In this document: in pieces, positions 33,269 through 41,838 of the stretch
Position numbering within the stretch: the stretch's first letter is position 1
How the letters are laid out: every line of letters begins with the position of its first letter
NCBI GenBank assembly: GCA_019510185.1
Contig: JAEKKV010000018.1
Location: 1-64,000 of the forward strand
DNA: 64,000 nt
Direction: 5' to 3'
From: Verrucomicrobiota bacterium
GTDB lineage: Bacteria > Verrucomicrobiota > Verrucomicrobiia > Opitutales > Opitutaceae
Made by a program: the position numbers and the translations under genes
The notes under the pieces: model-generated
The model's database searches: none
The model's input: only the letters and a program-made list of their open reading frames with translations
What the model was told of the DNA's origin: nothing

Positions 33269-34396
33269 TCACTCGGCGGCCGCGGGGGGCAGCGTGAAAT
33301 AAAACGTGGCGCCCTGGTCGGGGGCCGCCTGCGGCCAGATGCGGCCGCCATGCTTGTGGATGATGCGCTGGACTGTCGCCAGGCCTACGCCGACGCCCGG
33401 AAACTCGCTTTCGGCGTGAAGCCGTTGAAACGGTCCAAACAGCCGGTCCGCATATTTCATGTCGAACCCGGCGCCGTTGTCGCGAACGAAGTAGGCCGTC
33501 GATCCATTGGATTGGGTTTCAGCGCCGAACTCGATCCGCGCGTGCGGGATCTTCGAGGTGTATTTCCACGCGTTGGACAGGAGATTTTCCAGCACGACGC
33601 GTAGCAGGCCGGGATCGCCGACGGTCGTGAGTCCCGAAGCGATGATCCATTCCACGTTCCGGTCGGGGGCGGTGGCCTGCAGCTTTTCGCTGATTTCCCG
33701 CGCAATCAGGGAGAGGTCGATGGGCATCCGGTGCACTTCGGCGCGCGTGGTCCGGGCGAGTCGCAGAAGATCCTCGATGAGGAGGTTCATTTTTTTGACG
33801 CCGTTTTGGACATGATTGGCGTAGGTGCGGCTCTCGTCATCGACGCGATCGCCCAGATGGCTGATCAGCAAGTCGGTGAAGCCGCTGATGGTGCGCAGCG
33901 GGGCGCGGAGGTCATGCGAAACAGAGTAGGAAAACGTTTCGAGTTCCTTGTTGGCCGACTCGAGTTCATGGGTTCGCGCGCTCAGGCGTTGCTGCAAAAG
34001 CTCGTTCTCGAGTCGCAGCCGGCGTACGGCCAGGGCGCGGGCGAGCACGGGGAGCAGCGTGCCGAGCCGGAAAGGTTTCAAGATGTAATCGAGCGCGCCC
34101 TGCTTCATCGCGGCGACGGCGGTGTTGACGGTGCCGTGTCCGGTCATGACGACGCCGACCATCCGCGGGTCGATTTCCTGCGCGGCGCGTAACAGCGTGA
34201 TGCCGTCCATGTCCGGCATCATCAGATCAGTGAGCAAAAGGTCGAAAGGCGCCCGGCGCAGCGCTTCCAGAGCCTCGGCGGCCGAGGTGAACCCAGTCGT
34301 GGCGTAGCCTTGTTCTGTCAGGGTATCGCAGAGCGCCTTCAGGTGGGGGGCTTCATCATCGATAATCAGGAGGCGTTCCTGGGAGGGAGGGCTCAT
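33269..34396 (-). CDS. Soluble hybrid: receiver plus histidine kinase
   Basis: In the 375-residue protein the receiver (about 8-125) has Asp13/Asp14, phospho-acceptor Asp57 (LLTDLMMPDMDG) and Lys107. A short coiled linker leads to the kinase core with His161 (SYSVSHDLRAPLRTISGF, bacteriophytochrome-type H box), N box LENLLSNAWKYTS, G1 DNGAGFDMKYA and GVGVGLATVQRI. It is cytoplasmic. It lies 33 bp downstream of the CHASE8 hybrid kinase gene on the same strand, so it likely receives a phosphoryl group from that protein or its receiver. Same overall order as the protein at 18789, but a different H-box class. Confidence 0.92.
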   Translation of the reverse strand: MSPPSQERLLIIDDEAPHLKALCDTLTEQGYATTGFTSAAEALEALRRAPFDLLLTDLMMPDMDGITLLRAAQEIDPRMVGVVMTGHGTVNTAVAAMKQGALDYILKPFRLGTLLPVLARALAVRRLRLENELLQQRLSARTHELESANKELETFSYSVSHDLRAPLRTISGFTDLLISHLGDRVDDESRTYANHVQNGVKKMNLLIEDLLRLARTTRAEVHRMPIDLSLIAREISEKLQATAPDRNVEWIIASGLTTVGDPGLLRVVLENLLSNAWKYTSKIPHARIEFGAETQSNGSTAYFVRDNGAGFDMKYADRLFGPFQRLHAESEFPGVGVGLATVQRIIHKHGGRIWPQAAPDQGATFYFTLPPAAAE

Positions 34397-34429
34397 GGTA
34401 AAAGGCGCGAAGAGACCTGAATGAGGGTG

Positions 34430-36919
34430 TTACGTTCCGGCGGACATCCCGGTTGAGGGCGGATTGGCGGTCAGGTCGGCAAAGGCGGTGCGGAGTTCGC
34501 GGAGCTTGGGCGGCTTGCTCAGCACGCGATCAACGTGGGGCGGGATGTCGCCGTCGGCCGTCATGCGTTCGCCCCAGCCGGTGAGCATGACGACCGGCGT
34601 CGAGGGCGACTCGGCTTTGATCGCGCTGGCGACCTTGCGACCGTCAACGTAAGGCATGCCCAGGTCGGTGATGACGAGGGCGAAAGGACGGCCGTTTTGC
34701 CGGGCCTCACGGAAGGTATCGATCGCCGCCTGACCGCCGCCGACCGCGATCACTTCATGGCCGTCGGACTCCAAGGTGTCGCGCAGGGATTTGATGATGA
34801 GGGGATCGTCGTCCGCGATGAGGAGACGCAGCCGGGTGGGCACCGGGGCCGAAATGAGAATGCCCGTGCCGGTGTCGGCGGAAATGACGGGTATGGGGAA
34901 GAGCAGTCGCATGGTGGTGCCGCGGCCGGGAGCGCTGTCGATTTCGATTTCCGCGCCGTGCCGTTGCACGGTGCCATAAACCATGGCGAGGCCCAGGCCG
35001 GTGCCGCGTTCCCCTTTGGTGGTGAAAAACGGTTCCAAGCACCGGCGCCGGGTGTCGTCATCCATGCCTGCGCCGGTGTCGGTGACCTCGATTGCCGTTT
35101 GGTGAGGAGTGCCGGCGGTCTTGAAGGTGCGGAGGGTCAGCACGCCGCCCTGGGGCATGGCGTCGACGGCATTGAAGATAAGATTGGTGAACGCTTCGCG
35201 CAGTTCGCTTTCTACGCCGAGGATGGGCGGGAGGTTTTCGGCGAACTCGGTGCGGAGCTGGATGACCGCGCCGTTTTGCAGGGGCATGTCGCTCCAGCGC
35301 ACGCGAGTGAGATTGACGACTTGAAGTGCGAGGCGGTTGAGATCGACGGGCACCAGGCTAAGCTGGGGTTCGCGCTGGCGGTAGAATTCGCGCATGCGGC
35401 TGACGGTCTGGGCGACATCGTCCATGGCATGCTGGATGGTCGTGAGGTAATCGCGGGCGCGCGTGCTCAGGCCGGGCTCGGTCTCGAGGAGCGACTCGGT
35501 GTAGAGGGTGACGGGCGAGATGGCGTTGTTGATGTCATGGGCGATGCCGCTGGCCATCTGGCCGAGGGCGCGCAGCCGTTCCTGTTGCATGACGGCCTGC
35601 TGGGTTTGGCGGAGGTCGTCGTAGGCCTGCTGCAATGCGCCATAAAGTTGGGCCTGGTGCGCGGCAAGGGCCACGTGCTCGCTGAGCTGCTTGAGGAATT
35701 CGCATTCGCCGCTGCTGAAGCTGTTCGGTTCCCGGCGGGCGGCGATAAGAACCCCGAAGACCTTGCTTTCGACCAGCAGCGGGGCCGCTACCAACGAATG
35801 CAGTCCACCCCGGACCAGGCGCTGGGGGAACGGAAACGCGACATCGGTGATGTCCGGCTCGTAAACCAACTGGCCGCGAACGCAGCGGGAAAGGCCGTTC
35901 TGGTCGATGGGAATGGGGGACCGTTCCGTCAGCGCCAGGGACGTGGCGAGCGGCTCGCTCCGGATTCCGACACTGGTGACGGTGAGGGAATGGCCGGCCT
36001 GATCATAAAGGCAGATGCAGCCAAAATCGACGGGCAGGTGATCCTCAAGGCTGCGGATGACCACTTGGAAAATGCTCTTGAGATCCTGGCGTTCGCCCGT
36101 GGCGCGGGTGATGTGGTGGAGTTGGGCGAGGCGGGCGAGTTGCGCCTGCACCTTGTTCTCGGCCTCCTTGCGTTCGGCGATTTCGGCCTGCAACACGGCG
36201 TTGGTGGCGTGGAGGGTGCTTTCCCGCTCTTGGATGCCGGCGACCATCTCGTTGAAGGCGTCGGTGAGCCGGCCGATTTCGTTTTTTCCCTGCCGGGCTG
36301 CGCGCACCGAATAATCTTTGCGCTTGGTGATGGACTGGGCGGTCTCGGCGAGGGCGAGAATGGGCTGGGAGATGGGCCGTTGCAGCCAAGTGGAGAGCAG
36401 CAACGCGATCAGGAGGGCGCCCAGCAGCACTAGCGAGGCGATGCCCGCGAGCAGACCCAGTCGGGCGTAGATTCCATCCAAGTCCATCTGCAGATAGAGA
36501 ATGCCGATGCGTTTGCCGTTGAGAAAGACGGCATGAAAAACATCGAGGTAGCCACGGGTGAACCGATAGCCATCGCCCTCTCCATGGGAGGGGAACAGGA
36601 CGTGGGCGCCCGTGCGCTCGTAATCGGCGAACCGGTTGCCGGCCTGATCGTAAAGGGCTGCGGCGGTGACGTGTGGCTCGGATTGGAGGGCCATCAGGGT
36701 CTCCCGGGCGGCGTTCTCGTCCTGAAACGCCAGGGCGCCGCGGGTGTTCCGTCCGAGGATGTCAGCCAGGACGGTGGCGTCTCGGGCCAGAGCGCGGCGA
36801 AAATCGAACACTTCGTAAATCGCGACGGCGGCGCACGCGGCCAGCAGCACGGCGGCGCAGGTGGCCAGAATGACAAAGGTCAGCTTTCGCCGGATCGGGA
36901 GGTCTTGAAGCCAGCTCAT
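34430..36919 (-). CDS. CHASE8-HAMP-GAF hybrid histidine kinase with C-terminal receiver
   Basis: From ATG 36919 the protein has 829 residues; GGAGA lies 8 nt upstream. Helix 1 is about 13-35. A periplasmic CHASE8-like sensor (36-154) shows the YfiN-type pattern LADILGRNTRGALAFQDENA, then AALYDQAGNRFADY. Helix 2 is about 155-178, with HAMP (about 180-235), coiled coil, GAF (about 265-425), a kinase core with His461 (SGIAHDINNAISPVTLY), DTGAGMD and GTGLGLAMV. The receiver (about 695-815) has phospho-acceptor Asp752 (VITDLGMP). CHASE8 is the domain through which YfiN is held off by YfiR, and a YfiR gene lies immediately upstream (1-bp gap), so the two products are likely partners. Confidence 0.92.
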   Translation of the reverse strand: MSWLQDLPIRRKLTFVILATCAAVLLAACAAVAIYEVFDFRRALARDATVLADILGRNTRGALAFQDENAARETLMALQSEPHVTAAALYDQAGNRFADYERTGAHVLFPSHGEGDGYRFTRGYLDVFHAVFLNGKRIGILYLQMDLDGIYARLGLLAGIASLVLLGALLIALLLSTWLQRPISQPILALAETAQSITKRKDYSVRAARQGKNEIGRLTDAFNEMVAGIQERESTLHATNAVLQAEIAERKEAENKVQAQLARLAQLHHITRATGERQDLKSIFQVVIRSLEDHLPVDFGCICLYDQAGHSLTVTSVGIRSEPLATSLALTERSPIPIDQNGLSRCVRGQLVYEPDITDVAFPFPQRLVRGGLHSLVAAPLLVESKVFGVLIAARREPNSFSSGECEFLKQLSEHVALAAHQAQLYGALQQAYDDLRQTQQAVMQQERLRALGQMASGIAHDINNAISPVTLYTESLLETEPGLSTRARDYLTTIQHAMDDVAQTVSRMREFYRQREPQLSLVPVDLNRLALQVVNLTRVRWSDMPLQNGAVIQLRTEFAENLPPILGVESELREAFTNLIFNAVDAMPQGGVLTLRTFKTAGTPHQTAIEVTDTGAGMDDDTRRRCLEPFFTTKGERGTGLGLAMVYGTVQRHGAEIEIDSAPGRGTTMRLLFPIPVISADTGTGILISAPVPTRLRLLIADDDPLIIKSLRDTLESDGHEVIAVGGGQAAIDTFREARQNGRPFALVITDLGMPYVDGRKVASAIKAESPSTPVVMLTGWGERMTADGDIPPHVDRVLSKPPKLRELRTAFADLTANPPSTGMSAGT

Positions 36920-36920
36920 G

Positions 36921-37529
36921 TTAACGTTCTCCACTGTTGGCGTTTTGTCCGACGATTCGGCCCAGCCCGAGCAACTGGGAGCTCATCTTCAGTCCATGGC
37001 GCAGCGCCATGGACGAGTTGATTTCAAAACGCACTTTTTTCCCTTCGGGGTAAAAAGCGATGATGCCGCCGCGCCGGGCAAAATCGTCGACTTCGCTCAC
37101 GGTCAGCACGGGCCGGGTGTCCAGCAGGGGGAGAATTTCGTCCACCCGGCGGTTCTCCGATTTGGCGATGAAGATCAGCTGACAGTTTTTCAGGTCGTCC
37201 GCCCGGTGTGAACGCTGAATGACCAGTCGGCGATTGTGAATGGTCTCGTTTTGCACCGTTTCATCCAAGGAGGAACCGAACGGGTCGTCGCCGAGAATAC
37301 CGATGCGGATCGGGTCGGAGTCACTGGAAAAAACGGACGACGGCCATTCGACGAATTGGAGAAAATTGAAAATGAAAACGGCCTTGATCTGGTATTCGCG
37401 GGAGGCCGTCTGCGCCCGCAGGGGTTGGGGGGCGACGGAGAGCACCAGCATTCCCACGGCCAGTCCCAAACAGACACGAAGCCATGGGCGGAGGGGGGAG
37501 CGGACAAACGGTGCAGTGGGAGGTCGCAT
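36921..37529 (-). CDS. YfiR family periplasmic protein (DUF4154)
   Basis: The 202-residue product (ATG 37529) has a signal peptide (WLRVCLGLAVGMLVLSVAP, cleavage near QPLRAQ) and the YfiR pattern: SREYQIKAVFIFNFLQFVEWP, IRIGILGDDPFG, CQLIFIAKSE, ILPLLDTRPVLTVSEVDDFARRG split over residues 130-155, GGIIAFYPEGKKVRFEIN and SQLLGLGRIV. In Pseudomonas, YfiR is the periplasmic inhibitor of the diguanylate cyclase YfiN. Here the downstream neighbour is a CHASE8 kinase. A TTG at 37538 overlapping the TonB receptor stop (TTGA) is an alternative start. Confidence 0.9.
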   Translation of the reverse strand: MRPPTAPFVRSPLRPWLRVCLGLAVGMLVLSVAPQPLRAQTASREYQIKAVFIFNFLQFVEWPSSVFSSDSDPIRIGILGDDPFGSSLDETVQNETIHNRRLVIQRSHRADDLKNCQLIFIAKSENRRVDEILPLLDTRPVLTVSEVDDFARRGGIIAFYPEGKKVRFEINSSMALRHGLKMSSQLLGLGRIVGQNANSGER

Positions 37530-37534
37530 CGTAT

Positions 37535-39502
37535 TCAATAGAGCCAGACAACTTTTGCGTATACGCCACGCTCGATTTCCTGACGCGCGGCACCGGTGCC
37601 GAATTCCGGATGGCTGGCGTCCAGAAGATTTTGGCCGACGAGGGAGAGTTCAAGCCGATCGGTGGCGTGCCAGCCGAGGCGAAGATCCAGTTCCTCGTAG
37701 GCGGGTACATGCTGCCGGGCGATTTCTCCGACATGGCGAAGATCGGCGTCGAACTCCAGATGCCAGGGCAAATCCCAAGAGGAGCGCAGGAAGCATTGGT
37801 TGTTCGCATCGTTCGCTTCGCTGAGGCCGGCGCCGGTGTCGGTGCTGCCGGGCTTGGGGGTGAGGTGGACGAACACCCGGGTGTAGCCCGCTTGCAGGCG
37901 CCAGACATCGGTGACGTGGTAATCCGCCGTGAACTCCGCGCCATAGGAATGGCCCGTCAGGCCATTGCCGATGATCACCGGTACGACGGCGGGGGGGCTG
38001 ACCTGCTCCGCGCTGCGAATGTCGTCATAGTCGTTGTAGAAGGTCGCCACGGAGAGGGCCAGCCGCTTGGTGGGTTGCACGCGATAACCCAGTTCGTAGG
38101 CCAGCAATTTTTCGGACTCAAAGCCGGGACCGCCTTGAAGAATCGTAAACGGAGGAGCGGCCGGGGCGTAGAAATCGCGATCGATCCGGGAGGGTGTGCG
38201 CACGGCGCGGGAAATCGCTCCCCACACGGTTTGGTTTGCGATCGGCCTCCAGGCGAGGCGGGTGCTGGGCTGGAGTTCCCACCCGGTGTAATCGTTGTGT
38301 TCGATTTTCGTGCCGAGTGTCAGCGTCAGCCGGTCCGGTACGAGGGCGATTTCATCCTGCGCGAATCCACTGAAAGTTTGAAGCTGCACGTCACCAGGAA
38401 GGAAGGCGAAGGTGGTGGGATTGACGACGTGATCGTCGATGTGCCGGTAGCCCAGCCCCCAGACGAGATTGTGGCGCTCGCCGACAAGGAAGTGGTGCTG
38501 CAAATCGAAATCGTTCGTCCCGAGGTCTTCGGAGATGGAGTTGGGAATGTTGCGGTGGGTACGGTCGTAGTACCATTGGAACTTCAGGTCGGAGTCGGGT
38601 GAAAATGTGTGCGTCCACCGGCCGAGCAGGTTGCCGCCGGTCACCTCGGTGTCGCCTGGGCCGGGCTGGTCGATGCGGCCGCCGTAGAGATCGCCTTGCA
38701 CGGTGATGAGGTTGATCGCCGTCGCATCCCAATCCAGACGGAAGCCACTTTGGCTCATGTGCCAGTTGTTATCTCCGCTGCTGCCGTTGGGCCGCAGCGT
38801 GCTGTCGCGGTCAAAGTATTTGGTATAAATCCGGTAGTGCAGGTTCGGTGACAGGGTGCCGCCATAGCGCATGCCGCCGAAGCCGGTCAGCTCGGTGCCG
38901 CCACCGCCGAGCAGGAGCAGGCCTTGGGTGTCCTTCGCCTCCTTGGTGGTGATATTGATCACGCCGTTGACGGCGTTGGCTCCCCACAAGGTGGCGCCCG
39001 GACCGCTGATGACCTCGATGCGATCGACGTCTTCCAGAAGCGTGTCCTGCACGTCCCAAAAAACGCCGGCGTAGAGCGGCGTGTAGACGGTTCGGCCGTC
39101 GATCATGACCAGCAGCTTGTCGGAAATGGAGCTGTTGAAACCGCGGGCGCTGATGGCCCATTGGCTGGAGCTGACCTGGGCTACTTCCAGATTGGAGGCC
39201 AGCCGCAGGGCCTCGGGAATGCTGGAAGCGCCGCTGCGGCGGATATCATCTTCGGTGATGACCTGGATGGCCGAGGCCGTGTCCGAAAGTTTTTCAGAGC
39301 GGCGCGAAACCGAGGTGACTTCAAGGTCCATCAGTTCCGTCATGCTTAAGGCCTTGTAAAGCGTCACGCTGTCTTGGGCGGAAGCTCCGGGAAGGGTGCT
39401 GGCGAGCAGGCAAACACCCAGGGCGAATCGCCAGGACGCGGGGTGGAACGGGAGAAGGTTTGAAGGCGGACACATGACTTGGACTGGATGAGGCGAGGCC
39501 AT
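37535..39502 (-). CDS. TonB-dependent receptor (second of a tandem pair)
   Basis: The product of 655 residues (ATG 39502) has a signal peptide ending in LPGASA, a plug domain (LEVTSVSRRSEKLSDTASAIQ, VITEDDIRRSGASSIPEALRL, FNSSISDKLLVMIDGRTVY, ISGPGATLWGANAVNGVINI) and a beta barrel ending LDASHPEF...VYAKVVWLY with an aromatic terminal residue. Receptors of this plug type carry substrates across the outer membrane with TonB energy; the substrate is unknown. It is a clear paralogue of the preceding gene, whose stop is 8 bp upstream. Starts at 39523 and 39475 are also possible. It precedes yfiR, so the substrate may be the cue sensed by the YfiR/CHASE8 kinase module. Confidence 0.92.
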   Translation of the reverse strand: MASPHPVQVMCPPSNLLPFHPASWRFALGVCLLASTLPGASAQDSVTLYKALSMTELMDLEVTSVSRRSEKLSDTASAIQVITEDDIRRSGASSIPEALRLASNLEVAQVSSSQWAISARGFNSSISDKLLVMIDGRTVYTPLYAGVFWDVQDTLLEDVDRIEVISGPGATLWGANAVNGVINITTKEAKDTQGLLLLGGGGTELTGFGGMRYGGTLSPNLHYRIYTKYFDRDSTLRPNGSSGDNNWHMSQSGFRLDWDATAINLITVQGDLYGGRIDQPGPGDTEVTGGNLLGRWTHTFSPDSDLKFQWYYDRTHRNIPNSISEDLGTNDFDLQHHFLVGERHNLVWGLGYRHIDDHVVNPTTFAFLPGDVQLQTFSGFAQDEIALVPDRLTLTLGTKIEHNDYTGWELQPSTRLAWRPIANQTVWGAISRAVRTPSRIDRDFYAPAAPPFTILQGGPGFESEKLLAYELGYRVQPTKRLALSVATFYNDYDDIRSAEQVSPPAVVPVIIGNGLTGHSYGAEFTADYHVTDVWRLQAGYTRVFVHLTPKPGSTDTGAGLSEANDANNQCFLRSSWDLPWHLEFDADLRHVGEIARQHVPAYEELDLRLGWHATDRLELSLVGQNLLDASHPEFGTGAARQEIERGVYAKVVWLY

Positions 39503-39510
39503 CGGCGGTT

Positions 39511-41544
39511 TCAATAATGCCATGTCACCTTGGCGTAGACGCTGCGGGCGACTTCTTCACGGGCCGGCCCCGGGATGCCATATTCGGGGTGGTGATCGTG
39601 GAGGAGGTTTTGCCCGACGAGGGAGAGTTCGAGTTGATCGGTGGGATGCCAGGCGAGACGGACATCCAGCTCGAAGTAGGGCGGCACTTTGGCGATGGTG
39701 CCGGAGTTGTTCTCATGGAGCGCATCGACCCAACGCAGCGCGGTATCGAATTCAATCCGGTGTGGCAGATCCAGGGACGAGCGGATGGAAAACTGGTTTT
39801 TGGGATCGGCGGTTTCGTTGAGGGCGTTGTTGATGTCGAGCTGGCCCGGCTTTACGTGAAGGTTTTCCAGCAGCAGCGTATAACCGCCATGCAGCCGCCA
39901 CGACTGGGTCACCTCGTAGGTGGTGGTCAGCTCGACGCCGTGGGTTTCGCCCTCGAGATTGTTTTGAAAAACGAGCGGAAGAACGGTGACAGGGGTAAGG
40001 CCGAGACTCCGTACATCGTCGTAACGGTTATAAAACGCCGAAACGGAAACAATGAGCTTGGAACTGAGTTGTGCGCGGTAACCGAGCTCATAAGCGATCA
40101 CGGTTTCGGATTCGAAATCCGAGTTTCCCGAAAAAATGGTAAACCCGGTGGAGGGCCGGCGCAGGTCATGATCGACGCGGGAGGGCATGCGTACCGCGCG
40201 GGAAACCGCACCCCAGACCATCTGGGAGGGGGTGAAATTCCACTGCAGACGGGTGCTGGGCTCGACTTCGACGCCGGTGTAGTCGTTGTGTTCGACTTTG
40301 GTTCCGAGGATGAGGACTGCGCCGTGGCCAAGTTTGATTTCATCCTGAAGGAATGCGCTGTAGAGGCTCTGATTCAGTTCGGCGGGTTGAAAGCCGAGTC
40401 CGGGAGCGTTGCCCGCATCGTCATGGGTGAAACGGTAGCCCAAGCCCCAGACCACTTGGTTGCTGTCGCCCAAAAAGAGACGGTGCTGGAAATCCAAATC
40501 GTAGGTGTCGAGGTCGTCGGTCAGGCGTCCGGCGATGGGGGAGAAAATACTGGCCGGCACCGGTTGGGAGACGTGGGTGCGGTCATAGTACAACTGAAGG
40601 CTCATCTCGGAGTCATTCTCGAGCGTGTGCGTCCAGCGCCCGAGGAGGTTTCCGCCTCCGAGCCGGTTGTCTTCTCCACCCGGGCGGTTCTCATCGTTGC
40701 CGTAGACGTCACCTTGCAGGGTGAGCGTGGTCTGCGGAGCGGACTCGGCGTCGATGCGAAAGCCGGTGCGCCACATATTCCAGTCGGTCGAGGCGGAAGA
40801 TCCGTTTGGCAGGACTCCGGCGTCACGATCAAAATATTTGGCGTAAACCCGGTAATAGAGGTTGGGGGCCAGCGTGCCGCCGTAGCGCACGCTGGCGAGG
40901 TCTTCAAGAGCGGTGCCGGCGACGACCTCGGTGGAAAGTCCCTGGGTGTCTTTCGAACTTTTGGTGGTGATGTTGATCACGCCGTTGACGGCGTTGGCTC
41001 CCCAGAGCGCGCCGCCGGGACCGCTGATCACCTCGATGCGATCAATGTCCTCGAGCACGTAATCCTGGGCGTCCCAAAATACCCCGGAAAAGAGAGGAGA
41101 ATAGAGCGTCCGCCCGTCCATCAGGACCAGCAGTTTATTGCTCAACTCGGTGTTGAAGCCGCGCGCGCTGATGGCCCAGCCTTGCGAGCCTTTCTGCGCG
41201 ACATTCAGGTTGTCGGCCAGACGGAGCGCCTCGGGAATGCTGGTCGCGCCCGATCGGCGGATGTCATCGCCGGTGATGACCTGGATGGCGGAGGCGCTTT
41301 CCGCCAGTTTTTCGGGGCGACGGGAAACCGATGTGACCTCGAGATTCATCAGCTCCTGCAAACTGAGTTTTTTATACTCGGTGACCGCAGCCACCGTGCC
41401 GTCGCTGATCTGCGCATGAACTGCGGGCAAGGTGACGGCGAGCAGCCCCAAGACGGTGACCAGCCGAGGGACTCCTCCTGTTTTGCGGGACGGCAAGAGC
41501 GGGAAACTCGGTCGACGGCTTGGCCGGAGGGAGGGGCGACTCAT
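39511..41544 (-). CDS. TonB-dependent receptor (first of a tandem pair)
   Basis: The product of 677 residues starts at ATG 41544 (MSRPSLRPSRRPSF) with a long basic signal region ending LPAVHAQ. The plug is LSLQELMNLEVTSVSRRPEK, VITGDDIRRSGATSIPEAL, FNTELSNKLLVLMDGRTLY and ISGPGGALWGANAVNGVINI, and the barrel ends HDHHPEYG...SVYAKVTWHY. It shares plug and barrel patterns with the downstream copy, pointing to tandem duplication followed by divergence. It is the first gene of the apparent TonB-TonB-yfiR-kinase-kinase series. An upstream frame extends to 41715 but lacks family similarity. Confidence 0.92.
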   Translation of the reverse strand: MSRPSLRPSRRPSFPLLPSRKTGGVPRLVTVLGLLAVTLPAVHAQISDGTVAAVTEYKKLSLQELMNLEVTSVSRRPEKLAESASAIQVITGDDIRRSGATSIPEALRLADNLNVAQKGSQGWAISARGFNTELSNKLLVLMDGRTLYSPLFSGVFWDAQDYVLEDIDRIEVISGPGGALWGANAVNGVINITTKSSKDTQGLSTEVVAGTALEDLASVRYGGTLAPNLYYRVYAKYFDRDAGVLPNGSSASTDWNMWRTGFRIDAESAPQTTLTLQGDVYGNDENRPGGEDNRLGGGNLLGRWTHTLENDSEMSLQLYYDRTHVSQPVPASIFSPIAGRLTDDLDTYDLDFQHRLFLGDSNQVVWGLGYRFTHDDAGNAPGLGFQPAELNQSLYSAFLQDEIKLGHGAVLILGTKVEHNDYTGVEVEPSTRLQWNFTPSQMVWGAVSRAVRMPSRVDHDLRRPSTGFTIFSGNSDFESETVIAYELGYRAQLSSKLIVSVSAFYNRYDDVRSLGLTPVTVLPLVFQNNLEGETHGVELTTTYEVTQSWRLHGGYTLLLENLHVKPGQLDINNALNETADPKNQFSIRSSLDLPHRIEFDTALRWVDALHENNSGTIAKVPPYFELDVRLAWHPTDQLELSLVGQNLLHDHHPEYGIPGPAREEVARSVYAKVTWHY

Positions 41545-41773
41545 TTGGGTGCGTCCTTGGAAAATGAGATTTTCGGATAGGGAACGTCCGCAGGATAAAG
41601 TGGGGCGACCGATACTGCGCCTATGCAGAATTCCGCCACAGTGCTGCTCGTGGGGCGCCGCATAGCTGACTCTGGCCAAACTCTGACGCAAATCGGCTGA
41701 GGAATGCAAAAGCAAATCTCTAGACGGTGCTCGATTTTATCGCTTCTGCGAAAGAGGCTGCGCGAGCAGGACA
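41545..41773 (-). promoter_or_regulatory. Upstream region of the TonB-yfiR-kinase operon
   Basis: This 229-bp non-coding stretch separates the TonB operon from the pnp terminator and must hold the operon promoter. I see a partly repeated TCAGAGT/CAGAGTCAG segment near 41667-41685 and no clear -35/-10 pair or known riboswitch. Confidence 0.35.
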
Positions 41774-41805
41774 CGAAAAAGCCGCCGGTGGTTTACCGGC
41801 GGCTT
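41774..41805 (-). terminator. Rho-independent terminator of pnp
   Basis: A perfect 11-bp stem, AAGCCGCCGGT (41779-41789) with ACCGGCGGCTT (41795-41805), has a 5-nt loop and is followed on the minus strand by TTTTTCG. It lies 33 bp beyond the pnp stop codon. Confidence 0.88.
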
Positions 41806-41838
41806 GGAGAGGGACTAGGGAGTAGTCCTAGCGTTGCA

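Noticed and set aside
41600..41720. Possible cobalamin riboswitch upstream of the TonB receptors (AGTCAGCTATGCGGC on the minus strand)
   Set aside because: Only the first six bases of the B12 box match and the upstream conserved segments (GGTGNNAATCC, CCGCNACTGT) are not present in order.
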